Positions 9,705 to 22,420 of a stretch of DNA of 64,000 bases are shown here, piece after piece. Within the stretch, counting starts at the first letter, position 1. Every line of letters begins with the position of its first letter. Source of the stretch: Spirodela intermedia. Its lineage: Eukaryota > Streptophyta > Magnoliopsida > Alismatales > Araceae. The stretch covers positions 3,973,001-4,037,000 of the forward strand of contig LR746277.1 of the NCBI GenBank assembly GCA_902729315.2. The letters run 5' to 3'. A program made the position numbers and the translations under genes. Below the pieces are notes generated by a model. That model ran no database searches and was not told where the DNA came from. It saw only the letters and a program-made list of their open reading frames with translations.

Positions 9705-10661
9705 ATGTGCCGTCCTCGGGCCGCAACGTTCTTCTTCTTCTTTTTCTTCTTCCTTTGTTCGGCATCGTCAGCGCTCGCCGGCGGCAGAGCGGCGGCGCTG
9801 TACAGTGAGTGGAGGTCCGCCACCGCTACCTACTACGGAGACACCGGCGTCGCTACAGGTACATGCCCAGCTTTCCTGCTCGCCTGTGGACGCGTCAGAC
9901 GGGATTCTTACAGCTCTGGGCTTAAGCTTCCTCTGTGGGTTCCTTCTGGTCCGAGAAGGCGGAGCTTGCGGCTATGGCGTCCTCCGGGAGGCGGCCTACC
10001 GGAGGAGTGCTGCGGTGAGCGGCACCCTCTTCGGCCGGGGCAGCGCCTGCGGCGGCTGCTACGAGCTGAGGTGCGTGGATCACATCCTCTGGTGCCGGCT
10101 AGGCAGCCCCTCCACCGTCGTCACCGCCGCCGACTTCTGCCCTCCCAACTACGGCCTCTCCGGCGACTCAGGCGGCTGGTGCAACTACCCGAGGGAACAC
10201 TTCCAGCTCCCAGAGCCCTCATTCTCCGACATCGCGGAGAAGGCGGCCGACGTAGTCCCCGTCCAATACAGAAGGTACGAGAAACGAAAACCCTTGTTTC
10301 GTCTTCCTTCCACTAGGGTTTCCACTGAGAGAGTGTCGGCGTTGGCGTGTGCAGAGTCGACTGTGAAAGGCTCGGGGGGGTGAGGTTCACGGTGAGCGGG
10401 AGCTCCTCCTTCTACCAGGTCCTGATATCGAATGTCGGCGCCGACGGGGAGGTAGCCGCCGTGAAGGTGAAGGGGTCGAGAACCGGGTGGATCCCCATGG
10501 CGAGGAACTGGGGGCAGAACTGGCACTGCGCCGCCAACCTCCTCGGCCAGCCTCTCTCCTTCGAGGTCACCACCGGCGGCGGGAGGACGCTGACCTCGTA
10601 CAATGTCGCTCCGGCCGACTGGAAGCCCGGCCAGACCTTCGACGGCAACCAGTTCCATTAA
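9705..10661 (+). CDS. Alpha-expansin (EXPA20-like)
   Basis: Exons 9705-9858, 9959-10274 and 10355-10661; 258 residues. It is a secreted wall-loosening protein that acts on cellulose-xyloglucan contacts. Start 9705 gives a signal peptide with eight consecutive Phe, then [22 protein letters not shown] spans the first exon join, as is usual for EXPA. The GH45-like domain has Cys residues in [19 protein letters not shown] and DFCPPNYG; the family WCN is present, but the usual HFD reads HFQ. The CBM63 domain has [17 protein letters not shown] and ends [14 protein letters not shown] then [14 protein letters not shown] and the motif set look closest to EXPA20-type proteins, from memory only. The stop is only 139 bp from the stop of the AHL gene on the other strand. 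Confidence 0.93.
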
Positions 10662-10800
10662 CAGCTAGCAGCTAGCTACATGGAGACCACGTCTCCACTG
10701 TAATATTTATACGACGGCGAAGGTCTCGAAACCAAAGACTCTCGGAGTTCTGTGTTCTGAACCACACCTCCCTCCCCTCTCGCATGGCCGACTTGTTATT

Positions 10801-11535
10801 TCATTTCCAGAGCATGGTGGGCACCGCCGGCTGGCTCCCGTTGTTGTAGGCGCTGCCGGAGCTCTGATGGGGAGGGCTTCCGGGCCCGCCGGAGGACTCG
10901 CTGGGCGTCCCCCGTGACGGCGGGCTGGTGCCGCCGCCGTTGCCGCCCCCGGGGCTCATGTTCCCGGCGGCTGCCGGAGCCGGCACCTCGGGGAGGCTCG
11001 CCGGCTTCGTCTCCTTGCGCCCATCCGCGAGGAAACTACCCACCACCACCTGCCAAAATCATCGCGCAAACCACAGTTAATGAATTTCGTCTGCCACCTA
11101 AAAAGAAGGAAACCCAGCGATCTCGGTGTTCTTGCTAATCAGGAGAATTCTGTTTTCACGAATCGAAGTGAGCGGACGGCGTTGACCCACCTGAATGGGA
11201 GAGGCCGCCGTTAGCTGCCCAGCAACGCCACCACCCAGAACACGGCCGTCAGGGCCGGCCAGAGACACGCTCATTCCGCCGGTCCGACTGCGCTGCCCGC
11301 CGCTCTCTGAGAGAAGAAACGACCCCGATAAGGACAAGATCTCGAACCGCCCCTGTTCACAGAAAGAACCAAAAAAAAAAACCCATAAATCCTCTTCCAT
11401 TCGGGTGGTCAAGAGAATAACCAAAGATTAATCTTTGATCTTATTTTCCGAGAAACGGCGACGAATCGCCGCAAGAAAACAAGTCAAGAAGTTCTAAGCC
11501 TCTGCATCCGCCATCCGATAGAGAGAGAGACACAG

Positions 11536-11586
<51 letters not shown>

Positions 11587-14500
11587 AAAGCAGGGGGGAG
11601 GAAAGAAAACCTCGTAAGTCACAGTTCCTCCGGACATCGCCGCCTGCCTGAGGGTCACATTAGATATGGAGCCATTCGCCGTCAAGATGCAGACTGCGCG
11701 GGGGCCGTGCTGAGAAAACGACATAATCTTCGATGCTACATCCTGAAATGCGTTGTCATTTTTTTAAAAAAAATCCCCGTAATATGTTCTGAAGTAAGAA
11801 CCCTAAAAACGCAATTTTTATACCAGGAAACCTGAAAATGCCATTTCTACATCATATTTAATACACATCAAAACCTTGTTTCATCAGCAACAAAGACAAT
11901 ACTTATAAACTGAAAAATATAAGACTGGAAAATTAAAAATATATATTGACTAGAAAAATCTCAAGCCTCGGAAATTGTTATGGCAGTGGATTATTATTAT
12001 AGGGCGCGAGCCTCAAAATCTCCGAAATCGACACCAAACTACCAAATAGATAAATATTGAACGAATATGGAAAAAAAAATGGGCCATCCAACTCAAAATC
12101 ACCCGAAAGTGATGGAAGTAGATCCATTTATTATAACTATAAGTGAACAAGGATGTAACATTATCAGATTGTCTAGAACATAATTATTTCCTTTTTTTAA
12201 CCACATATTGAATTTACCTGCTCAAATGTGAAATTATTCCCACAATGGAAGGATAAAAATTTACACAGAAAATGCAGGGGAGGTCTTAAAACCTATTAAC
12301 CATCGATTAACTAAAAAATGAGAAGGAAAAAAAAAGGAACCTGTTCATAAATGGGCTCATTTTTTAAAAAAATAATATGAAACCCAATTACTTTGACCAT
12401 GGCTAGATGTAGAGCATCAGTATGATATTCAAACCATTTTTTTATAAAATAATTATTATGCTTCCTTTTTTTTCTCCCAAGATCCTCGCCCTTACTCTGG
12501 ACAGCCCCTGCCACTCATTCTGCAGTGCATTCCACGGCCAATAGCCCAGAGGACGGGAGCCTTACAGACCCTCTTCTGTACGGATTAAATCATAATCTAC
12601 GTTAATATGTATCAAAGGTTTTAACTATTGCAAAAAGTGTGGAAAAGATGGCCCAACTTATCACAGATATCCTCCATAAGAACTACCCAGAGGTTAATAG
12701 CATGATTAAATGCTTAATATTTAAATTTTTTTATCATTCATTGAGCTATTTATTTCCTTATGTTGACGTTTTATAGAAAATATTGTAAAAAAACCCTTGG
12801 AACCCAAGTCACTTGCATCAGACTATGTATATAATGAATGAAAAATCATTTGGGAAAATTATTAGAGATAATGGGGAACAAGGAAGAAATAATCAGGAGT
12901 TTTTATATAGAAGACGCTGATGGTGTGTAAATCAGGAAATTTATTTATTGGGAAATTAAGATAATTTATGCGATATCAGGATCTCGCACAAGCAGTGCCC
13001 GAAATCAGATCAGAACCCAGTTGGATGATCCCATCCAATGAAATAATCAGACGAATCAATGAAAGATTCACAAATATTACCAGGCGACAGAAGCTAATGG
13101 CTGGTGATTAAGCAACTGCACAACAAATTCACACAAACACTACCTTGAAAACCAATGAAAAATCAAAAAAAAAAAAATCCTTATAAGGGTCATTTACTAT
13201 CTTCCATATGCTTAATTATCCCTTATTTAGATAGTAACTTTTAGCTGTTACTCTGTTAGATGATTATTGAGCACAATTATCTTGGCCAGGCTGCACCAAT
13301 ACTCATCATTCATTTCATCAAAGAATTAAATCGAGGAAATCGTGAACAAATAAATTTTAAACTCACAGGAGAAAAAATCATTTAATTGAAATAAAAATAA
13401 ATATGGGAATGTTGAAAATTGGATATGGGATGACACATGGATGAATACCCAGACACTAACAAAAAAAAAACTGAAAAATCGAATACCTCTCCAGCCTTCA
13501 CTGTAATAACATGCGGCGTGAACCCAATGCCAGCTGATCCTGCACACACTTTCCTTTATAAGAACAGTTTCAAAACAAAAAAAAAAGGAATTTTCTTCGG
13601 AAAATTCACCACGAGAGAGGGGAGATGAAGGAAGAGAAACGCAGAAATAAAGCATATTTACGCACAACTAGGTTTCAAGCAACTTATGCCCAAAACATGA
13701 ACCCGAAAGCAGAAAAGAAACTCGTTCTAAAGAACTAGATGCCTGCAAAGCAACTGACTAAACGATATGAGGAACAAACAAGTCAATAAGGTATATCCTA
13801 AACAAGAGAGCAAATGCGGCATGGAGTTACCCCCCTGATGAGATCGAGTGGAAGACGGCTGCAGCGGAGATAAATCAAGAAAGTTGCATTCTTTTTTCAG
13901 TAAATACTCGTCTTGGGGGAATTTTCTTCCGATTCAAAGAGATTGTCGAATGATAGGAGGACAATCTGTCCATTATCAAAGGGCGACAAAACTCCAAAAA
14001 TCGCAAGGGTATATGGGTAATCTCAACCAGAGAGAAAAACAGGGACCAAGGAGATTCTAGCAGGCCTCTCCTCTCCCATCATTCTCCCCCCTCCCCCCGT
14101 CAAACCGAGATGACGAGAAGACTCACGCGGTTCCAACCCATAGTAGTAGAACCAGGAGAGTGAGGATTGAGCGGCGTTAAAGAAGCGACCAGGTAGAATC
14201 GGAGTGGTTTACCGAGAGCAGCCATCTGCTGCTTCCTGCCGGAGCCTGGCGGCCTGCCTCTGGCCTTCTTCATGCCCGGCGAAGATCCTGAAAGCGGAGA
14301 AAGGGGTGATCCGGCGTTCTGCCCCGACCCACCAGCGGAGGAAACGGGGGACAGCGCGAGGGCCATGGTGCCGTCGGGCCCGTACTTCCTCGGCCGCCCG
14401 CGCTTCCTCTTCAGGGGCGGCTCCGCCGCGGATATCTGTAGACCGTGGTGAGCCATTGTTGCGGCGGCGCCGCCGTCTCCTCCAGCTCCTGCGGCAGGGG

Positions 14501-14738
14501 CGCCTCCGCTGCTGCCAGTGGCGCCTCCGTTGCCGCCGGGGGTTCCTCCGCTGCCGCCGGTGTTCTGGAATGCCGGGGAAGCTACACCCACCGGCTTGTA
14601 GATCGCAGTACCGTCGGTAGTGAAGGCTAGCCGCATGTTCTGCATCAGCGGCGGCTGCGATTGTATGGGGCTCGTCTGCAAGCCCATGCCGAACGGCTCC
14701 CGGTTGGACATACCTCCCTGCTCGGATTTCACTTCCAT
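10801..14738 (-). CDS. AT-hook motif nuclear-localized protein, two AT-hooks plus PPC domain (clade B AHL)
   Basis: Five exons: 14213-14738, 13487-13539, 11611-11742, 11191-11352, 10801-11049; 373 residues. AHL proteins bind AT-rich DNA in the minor groove and form trimers through the PPC/DUF296 domain to modulate transcription and chromatin. AT-hook 1 is RGRPRKYG (113-120), within a KRKRGRPRKYGPDG context; AT-hook 2 is ARGRPPGSGRKQ (159-170). The PPC domain begins GSAGIGFTPHVITVKAGEDV and includes [26 protein letters not shown] and GGMSVSLAG. The intron-containing structure and the two hooks are typical of clade B. The N-terminal region is Gly/Ala-rich, and the C-terminus is Gly/Ser/Pro-rich ending MLWK. 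Introns 11743-13486 and 13540-14212 are AT-rich with nothing else recognised. Divergent from CDKB2, convergent with expansin. Confidence 0.95.
11520..11583. repeat. (GA)n microsatellite in AHL intron 3
   Basis: GA tract with a CACAGACACA interruption; it is (CT)n on the AHL sense strand, beginning 27 bp after the exon 3 splice donor. Confidence 0.95.
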
Positions 14739-14791
14739 GGTTACGAAACTAATGAGACCACAGACTCCGTGATAGCAGAAGCTGCACCGAC

Positions 14792-15058
14792 AAACCCTAA
14801 CTCAGCAAACTGCAGACTGGCAGGCTCCCGTATCATTCGCTTCCGAAGAGAAGCGCAGAATGAGCAAACGGGCTCCGGTGAGATCGACTGCGAACGAGCC
14901 GGAGATCGCCGGAGGACCTGAGATCTAAGCGAACCCTAAAGCACAAATCCGCGGCCTCTTAAGGTACAAGGATCACAACGAGGCAGTAGATTCGCAGGAG
15001 AAGTGAAGGCAAAACCGAGGAAGAAGAAATTAGCAGGAAAAAAAATGCGAAACCCTAA
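14792..15058. promoter_or_regulatory. Two telo-box motifs in the AHL leader/promoter
   Basis: AAACCCTAA at 14792-14800 and 15050-15058. Telo boxes are common near transcription starts of plant growth-related genes; function here is inferred. Confidence 0.45.
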
Positions 15059-15342
15059 CGACGAGGTAAGGACGCGGGATGAGAACAGTAAAAATGTCTA
15101 GCCTCGGCGAAGATCCAGCTCGAAAATCACAGAATAGCTCCTACCCGGACCTCCGATCTGCCGGCGAAAATCGTCCTTTTCGCCCAATACCTCCAGGAAT
15201 ACGAGAAAATCGCCCAGCAAACGCCGAGAAATACGGGAAATTCGCCAAAACCCTGACCGTAAACTCGCGAATCTTCTCTTCCGGACAAAGAAAATTAACC
15301 CCGACCCCAGCTGGGAAAGAGGGTTCACTCCCTCCGCCTAAG

Positions 15343-15455
15343 CCCCCCCTCCCCCCCCCCCCGCCGACCAAGGAAATTCCGCCCACCTTTTTCTGATTTT
15401 CCGCCCCCCCTTTATTGCCCCCCCACCTCCCCCACCCCACCCCGCTCCTACCGCC
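15343..15455. repeat. C-rich tract (G-rich on the AHL sense strand)
   Basis: Runs of C at 15343-15349, 15351-15362, 15404-15410, 15418-15424 and later shorter runs. On the minus strand these are several G-runs able in principle to form G-quadruplexes, 600-720 bp upstream of the AHL start. Confidence 0.8.
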
Positions 15456-15571
15456 CGGCCAGTACCCTTATCAAGTAAAAACAAAAACAATTAACAGTAG
15501 CAGGTGATTACTCCCCCCAACCAGATATCGTTTTAAAAGATTGAACAAATCCATCCCTTCTCTCCTCCCCC

Positions 15572-15593
15572 ACTCTCTCTCTCTCTCTCTCTC
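15572..15593. repeat. (CT)n microsatellite, short
   Basis: About 22 bp of CT between C-rich sequence and a T-run. Confidence 0.85.
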
Positions 15594-16292
15594 CCCTGTC
15601 ATCTTCTCTCTTTCAAAAAATACTTTTTTTTTCTTCGGAACGATCCGCTCGAACTTGCCGCCGCTCCGATTTATTTTAATCACACTCCGGCGACCTGCGG
15701 GATTTTGAATCCAATGCCTTTATTGGCGTGGGGGGCGAAGAGCAAGGCACTGTCCTAGCCATTAAGGAACCCCTCCCCCTTCACCCACAGCTCTCGCATT
15801 GCCCTCAACGTGGGACCCAGCTTCCTGAGGAAGACCTCCGATGCCCGCCGCCTCTCCGATCTCTCCCTCCGGCTCTTTCCGGCGCCGCCACACCCGAAGA
15901 GAGGCACGTGACACGAGTCAAACAGTGGTCAAGCGGGCCGCCGCTCAGCGAGACAGGCCCGCATGGCGGGCCGGCCCGGAGTAATACTGGCGGTGCAAAT
16001 CGCGCCAGAATTGATATCCTTCCGTACCGCGCCGGGCCTTCGGGCATTGGATCCGGCTCGGAAGCGGCGTACGGCCTGTTGACGCCAGGCTAACATTTAT
16101 GACACGTGTTGATTCTTTCTGGCGGCTGCGTTCCAGATAGCGATAAAATTCGTCAACAGCGCAGCCGGTTTCGGGTCTCCCTCCTGTCAAATCTGTTATC
16201 GGAAAATATATCCGGCCAAAAACCTTAGTAGTTATATTTAATGTGCCCATTTTATTTCATTATTTTTTTCTCATCGGACGTCGTCGGCGTAT

Positions 16293-16520
16293 TGGGCCGA
16301 GTCCCTGCTCTGGCCCAGCCCGTTAGAGTCGACCGACCACGTTAAATGCTCCTTAAGTAATCACTGGTCCTGTTAAATAGGCCAGAAAAGTCTTCAAGGT
16401 CTACTGGGCCTGTTCCTCAAATCCAGCCCCTTAAAATAGCGATATGGGCCTCTTGTTGCCACGTTGCTGTCGCTTTAATTGCTCAGTTGACGTTCGAGGC
16501 CCACTTGTCTATATTGGGCC
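16293..16520. promoter_or_regulatory. Cluster of six site II (TGGGCC) elements upstream of CDKB2
   Basis: TGGGCC or its complement at 16293-16298, 16312-16317, 16405-16410, 16445-16450, 16498-16503 and 16515-16520. Site II elements bind TCP factors and mark genes active in dividing cells, such as PCNA. They lie 416-643 bp upstream of the CDKB2 start. Confidence 0.6.
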
Positions 16521-16711
16521 CCTATTTCATAGCACCCAGCTCCTATGTTATACTGGTTATTATTTAAACAGATAGAGGTATTAGTAAATCATTAAGTAAA
16601 ATACAAGCATTGGATCGACTAGCGCAACTTTTGAGGGGTTTGAACGTAAAAATACAGACAGTCGGTAAGAAATCACAATTCTCGCTCCGATTATCACTTC
16701 TTATCGGTATT

Positions 16712-16833
16712 AACGGTTGGATCCGATTACCGACACCGGGAGGTTCGCGCCACGTCGCCCACGTACCCCTATCCCCCCCTCTTTATGTTCACATTCGAAT
16801 TTTGAAGGAGAGAACCGTTTCAAATCTCAACGG
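16712..16833. promoter_or_regulatory. MSA-type AACGG cores of the CDKB2 promoter
   Basis: AACGG at 16712-16716 and 16829-16833, and CCGTT (inverse) at 16815-16819. The AACGG core is the MYB3R-binding mitosis-specific activator element that drives G2/M transcription. Three cores lie within 225 bp of the start, as expected for a B-type CDK. Confidence 0.6.
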
Positions 16834-16935
16834 TCTCATAATAAAGCGAGAATCCCCCCCCTCTTCCTCGTTTCTCACTCAGAGGTACGAGAAAGCGGTC
16901 GAGAGACGGAGGAGAAGAGAGAGAGTGCGAGAGAG

Positions 16936-18478
<1,543 letters not shown>

Positions 18479-18811
18479 TTTGTGTGTGTGTGTGGTGGGG
18501 GGGTTGTGGTCGTCATCATCCTGTATGGCAGAAACCTTCTGTTCATGGAGTGCTTCCCTCGAGCATATATATGTCTTCCATCCTGTTCATGGTGTACTTC
18601 TTGATGGGAATGGTAAACGATGGCTGAAAGATTGGCATCAGAACTGTAGCCTATTACATATTTCACCAATGATCGGATAATTTCCAGTTGTTTATATGCT
18701 ACATTTCAAAAAGAAGATGCTTCAAATTATAGAGCTCTTCCCTCGAGTCTCAGAGCTAATGAGAATTATGAGTTGACTTTCTGACAGGGAGGTCAATGAG
18801 GAGGAATATAA

Positions 18812-19280
18812 TCACAGAACAAGCCACATGAAAAAGGTGCACCAAAGTGACATGAAAACCGAAGCCAGGCTGTATGTCCATAGAAAAATAACTGCGCACT
18901 CGCTCTTGCCAGTGCCAAACAGTTGAGTGATGGTGACTGACCAGATAACACAAGTCAGAACAGAGGAGAAACGTGAAGAAACCCAAATGCCAATCTGATA
19001 AAAAAGATGGTGTGCTTTACCGATGTTCATTGCAGGAGGAACTGCATATTGCAAGAATAGAATGAACTGGTACAGGGGATCTGAGTGCACCAGACCAAGA
19101 TGAATTGCCCATTTGACAATGCCTACCCCTATTATGGGAAGGATTATAAAACGAACTACTACAACTCCAATAATGAGGGAGCTTCGGATGTCAGATCCAT
19201 ATAGGCCTGGTAAGAGAACAGCCAAAAGTCATCTTGTGGTCAACCCAATGAGAAAATCAGACAAATAAACGTGATATCAG

Positions 19281-19321
<41 letters not shown>

Positions 19322-22300
19322 AAGTTGCCACCTTTGATGAGGTTTCCTCCCATAATAAGTGTGATGGATGGAATTGATCCCTCCCTACACACCGGGGAAG
19401 AACAAAAAGAAAGGGTAAGAGAGAAATTCGACGAAAGAAGCACTTAGAATGGATGAAGTGAGATTTTGTAGATTTTCAGAGGGAGATATCCAAAATGCTA
19501 TTGAAAATGTTTCCTGAACGTCCGATACTTAAAATCAAATAAAAACTCGAGGTTTATATCCCTGCTGTAGCCCAAATCAAAGTAAACCAGGTTCATCCGA
19601 AGCAACAGGTGAAATATCTAGCCAACATGATATACTCATATCCAGAAGCAATGGTATATCTCAAAATGACTTGTTCACAGATCCTACGTTTGGATCTTTG
19701 TTTCCCATTAGCTCATTTACATAATACGCAGGACATATTTGTATAGAAGACTGCAATCCAAACAACGGTAAATTAGAATGCTAATACCCCAAGATAGAAG
19801 CCGAGCCTTCTATCATGCGAAGAGGTGCATCTTCACCGATCAGCAACCGCCTTATTGGTGGGATTACTCCAATTGTAAACCCAATGATCTGCAGAAATAG
19901 AGTATGAAAATATGAAGGTAGATAAGTCATCAGACATTGGAAGAAAAGAATAAGGTAGAGCCTCCTTCAAAAAATATTGGGTTCTGGGCCATCGCATGTA
20001 CAAGCAACGAAATATTGAAGAAAATTCGATTCAGTTGCTCAGTTGGGAGCTCTTTCTTTAGTTTTCTGCTGGGGATTTCTATTTCGAAAAACAGTTGCCT
20101 CTCTTACTGTTGAAGTAATTTCTAACAGGTGCACACAGCTTGCTCACGCACATGTCTCTCTTTGTTCTGAGCATCTGTGGCCATCGAACAATGGCTTTCT
20201 TTTCTGCTCTGAGAGATTATCTGATTACTTTATAGTTAAAAATAATTCAAGAACCACTGTTTCTCCAGAGATATTTACATTTTTTATGAATACTGGCTCA
20301 TTCCTGCAGCATGTTTCAGCAGAAGAGTATCTTCCTCATATATTGTGGAAAAACATCCGTGAAATCCATGACAGTCCGCAAACACGAAATCATATGAGTC
20401 AAAATTTAAGATAGAATGTGAAAAAAAAAAAAAAATAGTATGAGAGCTCATGAAAATGAGTGCATATTTTTATAATTTGTGGGTTAATCTCCTTTTTTTT
20501 CTGCGGCTTTAAGCCCAGGTTTTTGATATCATGTATAAAACCTGTTTCATGGTTAAATATGTGATCACCGGCTCCTAACCATGAGAGATTGTTTAGAAGA
20601 TACATAGAAAATCAGTTCTCTGGAAGAATGCAAGGAACAATCAACGTGGGACGAAGTTATAGCGACATAATCTGCATCATAATTCTCATAAAGAAAAGGA
20701 GAAATATGTGGCGATCATACCACACCGATTGTTGAAGGTGCGAAAATCTTCTTCAAGTCAATACCCAAAAGTGGCCCCAGGAGATGACTTATCCGGACTG
20801 AAAATCTTTCCTGTATCGGACAATGAAAAGTTTTAATCCATGTGCATAGTTGACTTCATACGATGTCTACAATAGAAATACCTCTTCAGCACAAAAATAA
20901 CATCTCCAATTTTATTTTATTTACGTTATTCTTTCCTTTCTTGGAAGCATTGAAACACAAAAAAGAATGATATCTTCCATCTGGCCACTTCCAAATCCAG
21001 AGAAGGATCGAGCTGCATCCATGTTCATAGTTTGGAGAATCTTTCATAAACTTAGGATACTTGTCTCTCTATGAGCATGGGAGCACGACAATTGAATCAA
21101 GAATTTAATGAGAAATATGGGCAAATGACCTCTCTTCTTGAGGTAGAGCCATCGGAGCTTGAGAGAGGAAGTCCGGATGCATCTACAGAATGACCATCGA
21201 GTGACCCATTAGCCATGGAATCCGTACCATTAATACCTCTCTCTGGGAGCAGGCTCGTATATTCCTCCGTGGGCGAAGTCTGTTGCGTGTATGAGCTCGC
21301 TTCTTCTTTCAACTTCGAAGATGAGCGCATAATATTGTAGACGTAAGACCACAGGAAGGAAGCCCCTATCTTCAGCACCGCAGTGGAATAAAATAAATAT
21401 AAATTAATTCAAAGTATATACGCGCATTTTCTGTATATGGCGCTCTTTCATGGTAATTTTTCCAATAAAACAGAGGAAGATCTAGCATGAAGATATCGGA
21501 GAACAGAGACTCACTGCCAACGAAAGAGAGGAGTAGGCTAATCCATATGTGCGGCAGATATCAGGAGCTCCAAATGGACTGCCTCTCTCTTTACACATTG
21601 CAGGAATAATGACAAAGAAAATATTGCCCACGTTTCCTGTTCAAATAAAAAAATAATTCCCATTGTTAGTTCATGATCGTGTTTGAAAGAAATTAACGTA
21701 AATGAGAACATTATCATGGAAATAAAACCGCTGAATTTATTTCCCCTGACCATTGTAAGTTCAACATTACCAGAAGCGCAACTGCCTAAAATGATGCCTT
21801 TAAAATGGGCAGGAGCTTTGGTGATTCTCATGACGATCCATCCAAGACCGGAACCAATGACAGTCGTGAGAAATAAATTAATTGGCATAAACCACCTGCG
21901 TATAATGTGAAGAGTCTGTCATCAGCATGCAGAAAAGATAGATAGATCACTCTCATCAAGCAAAGCCACACAAAGAATTCAGTAAGAAGAACTCTGCGTT
22001 GTATCTCTTCATGGATGCAGAGAAAATAAGAACATAGTTATCGAAGCATAGCCATGATCTTCCCATTGATATAAAGTTGAAGTTAAACTCACAGGAGAAC
22101 TAAGCTTTCGAAGGTGATTGTCTTAGCGAGATTGACTGCGATGAGAGCCGGACTAAACACAAAAAATACGATCTGTTCATAAATATAAGTGGTTCAGTGA
22201 ATGCCCAAGGAGCACGCGCGGACAAAATCTAATATTCAGTGAAGATGGAACATGAAAATGATCAAGAAGCAAGAGGGAAACTCACATTATTCAGATGCTT

Positions 22301-22420
22301 CCTGGCATCTTCCCCGAGAATATTAACACTATCCGTTGCAAGAAATGATCCAACGCAAGTCATCAGAAGCATATTCAAAACCGGTATCGATGAAGCTTCA
22401 AATAGTTGGAGGAGACCCAT
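18812..22420 (-). CDS. PIN-LIKES (PILS) auxin efflux carrier family protein
   Basis: Ten exons: 22286-22420, 22093-22172, 21771-21895, 21515-21636, 21130-21369, 20721-20810, 19788-19888, 19332-19384, 19021-19206, 18812-18936; 418 residues, the family's usual size. PILS proteins are ER membrane carriers that limit nuclear auxin signalling by sequestering auxin. The N-terminus MGLLQLFEASSIPVLNMLL is typical. Conserved blocks include NILGEDARKHLNNIVFFVFSP, LGWIVMRITKAPAH, GSCASGNVGN, the PILS loop around TSPTEEYTSLLPE, TIGVIPPIRRLLIGEDAPLR, LIMGGNLIKG and SDPLYQFILFLQYAVPPAMN, ending TITQLFGTGKSECAVIFLWT. Five N-terminal and five C-terminal membrane spans flank the hydrophilic loop encoded mainly by exon 5. 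The final exon frame reads through the MNIV join. The exact PILS paralogue cannot be assigned. Confidence 0.95.
19286..19319. repeat. (GA)n microsatellite in PILS intron 8
   Basis: About 34 bp of GA between PILS exons 8 and 9. Confidence 0.95.

Larger units (their letters stand above)
14739..16935. promoter_or_regulatory. Divergent region between the AHL gene and CDKB2
   Basis: About 2.2 kb with no coding region supported. The AHL side holds telo-box words AAACCCTAA (14792-14800 and 15050-15058) and a C-rich block (15343-15455). The CDKB2 side holds site II elements (16293-16520) and MSA-type AACGG cores (16712-16833). Confidence 0.65.
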
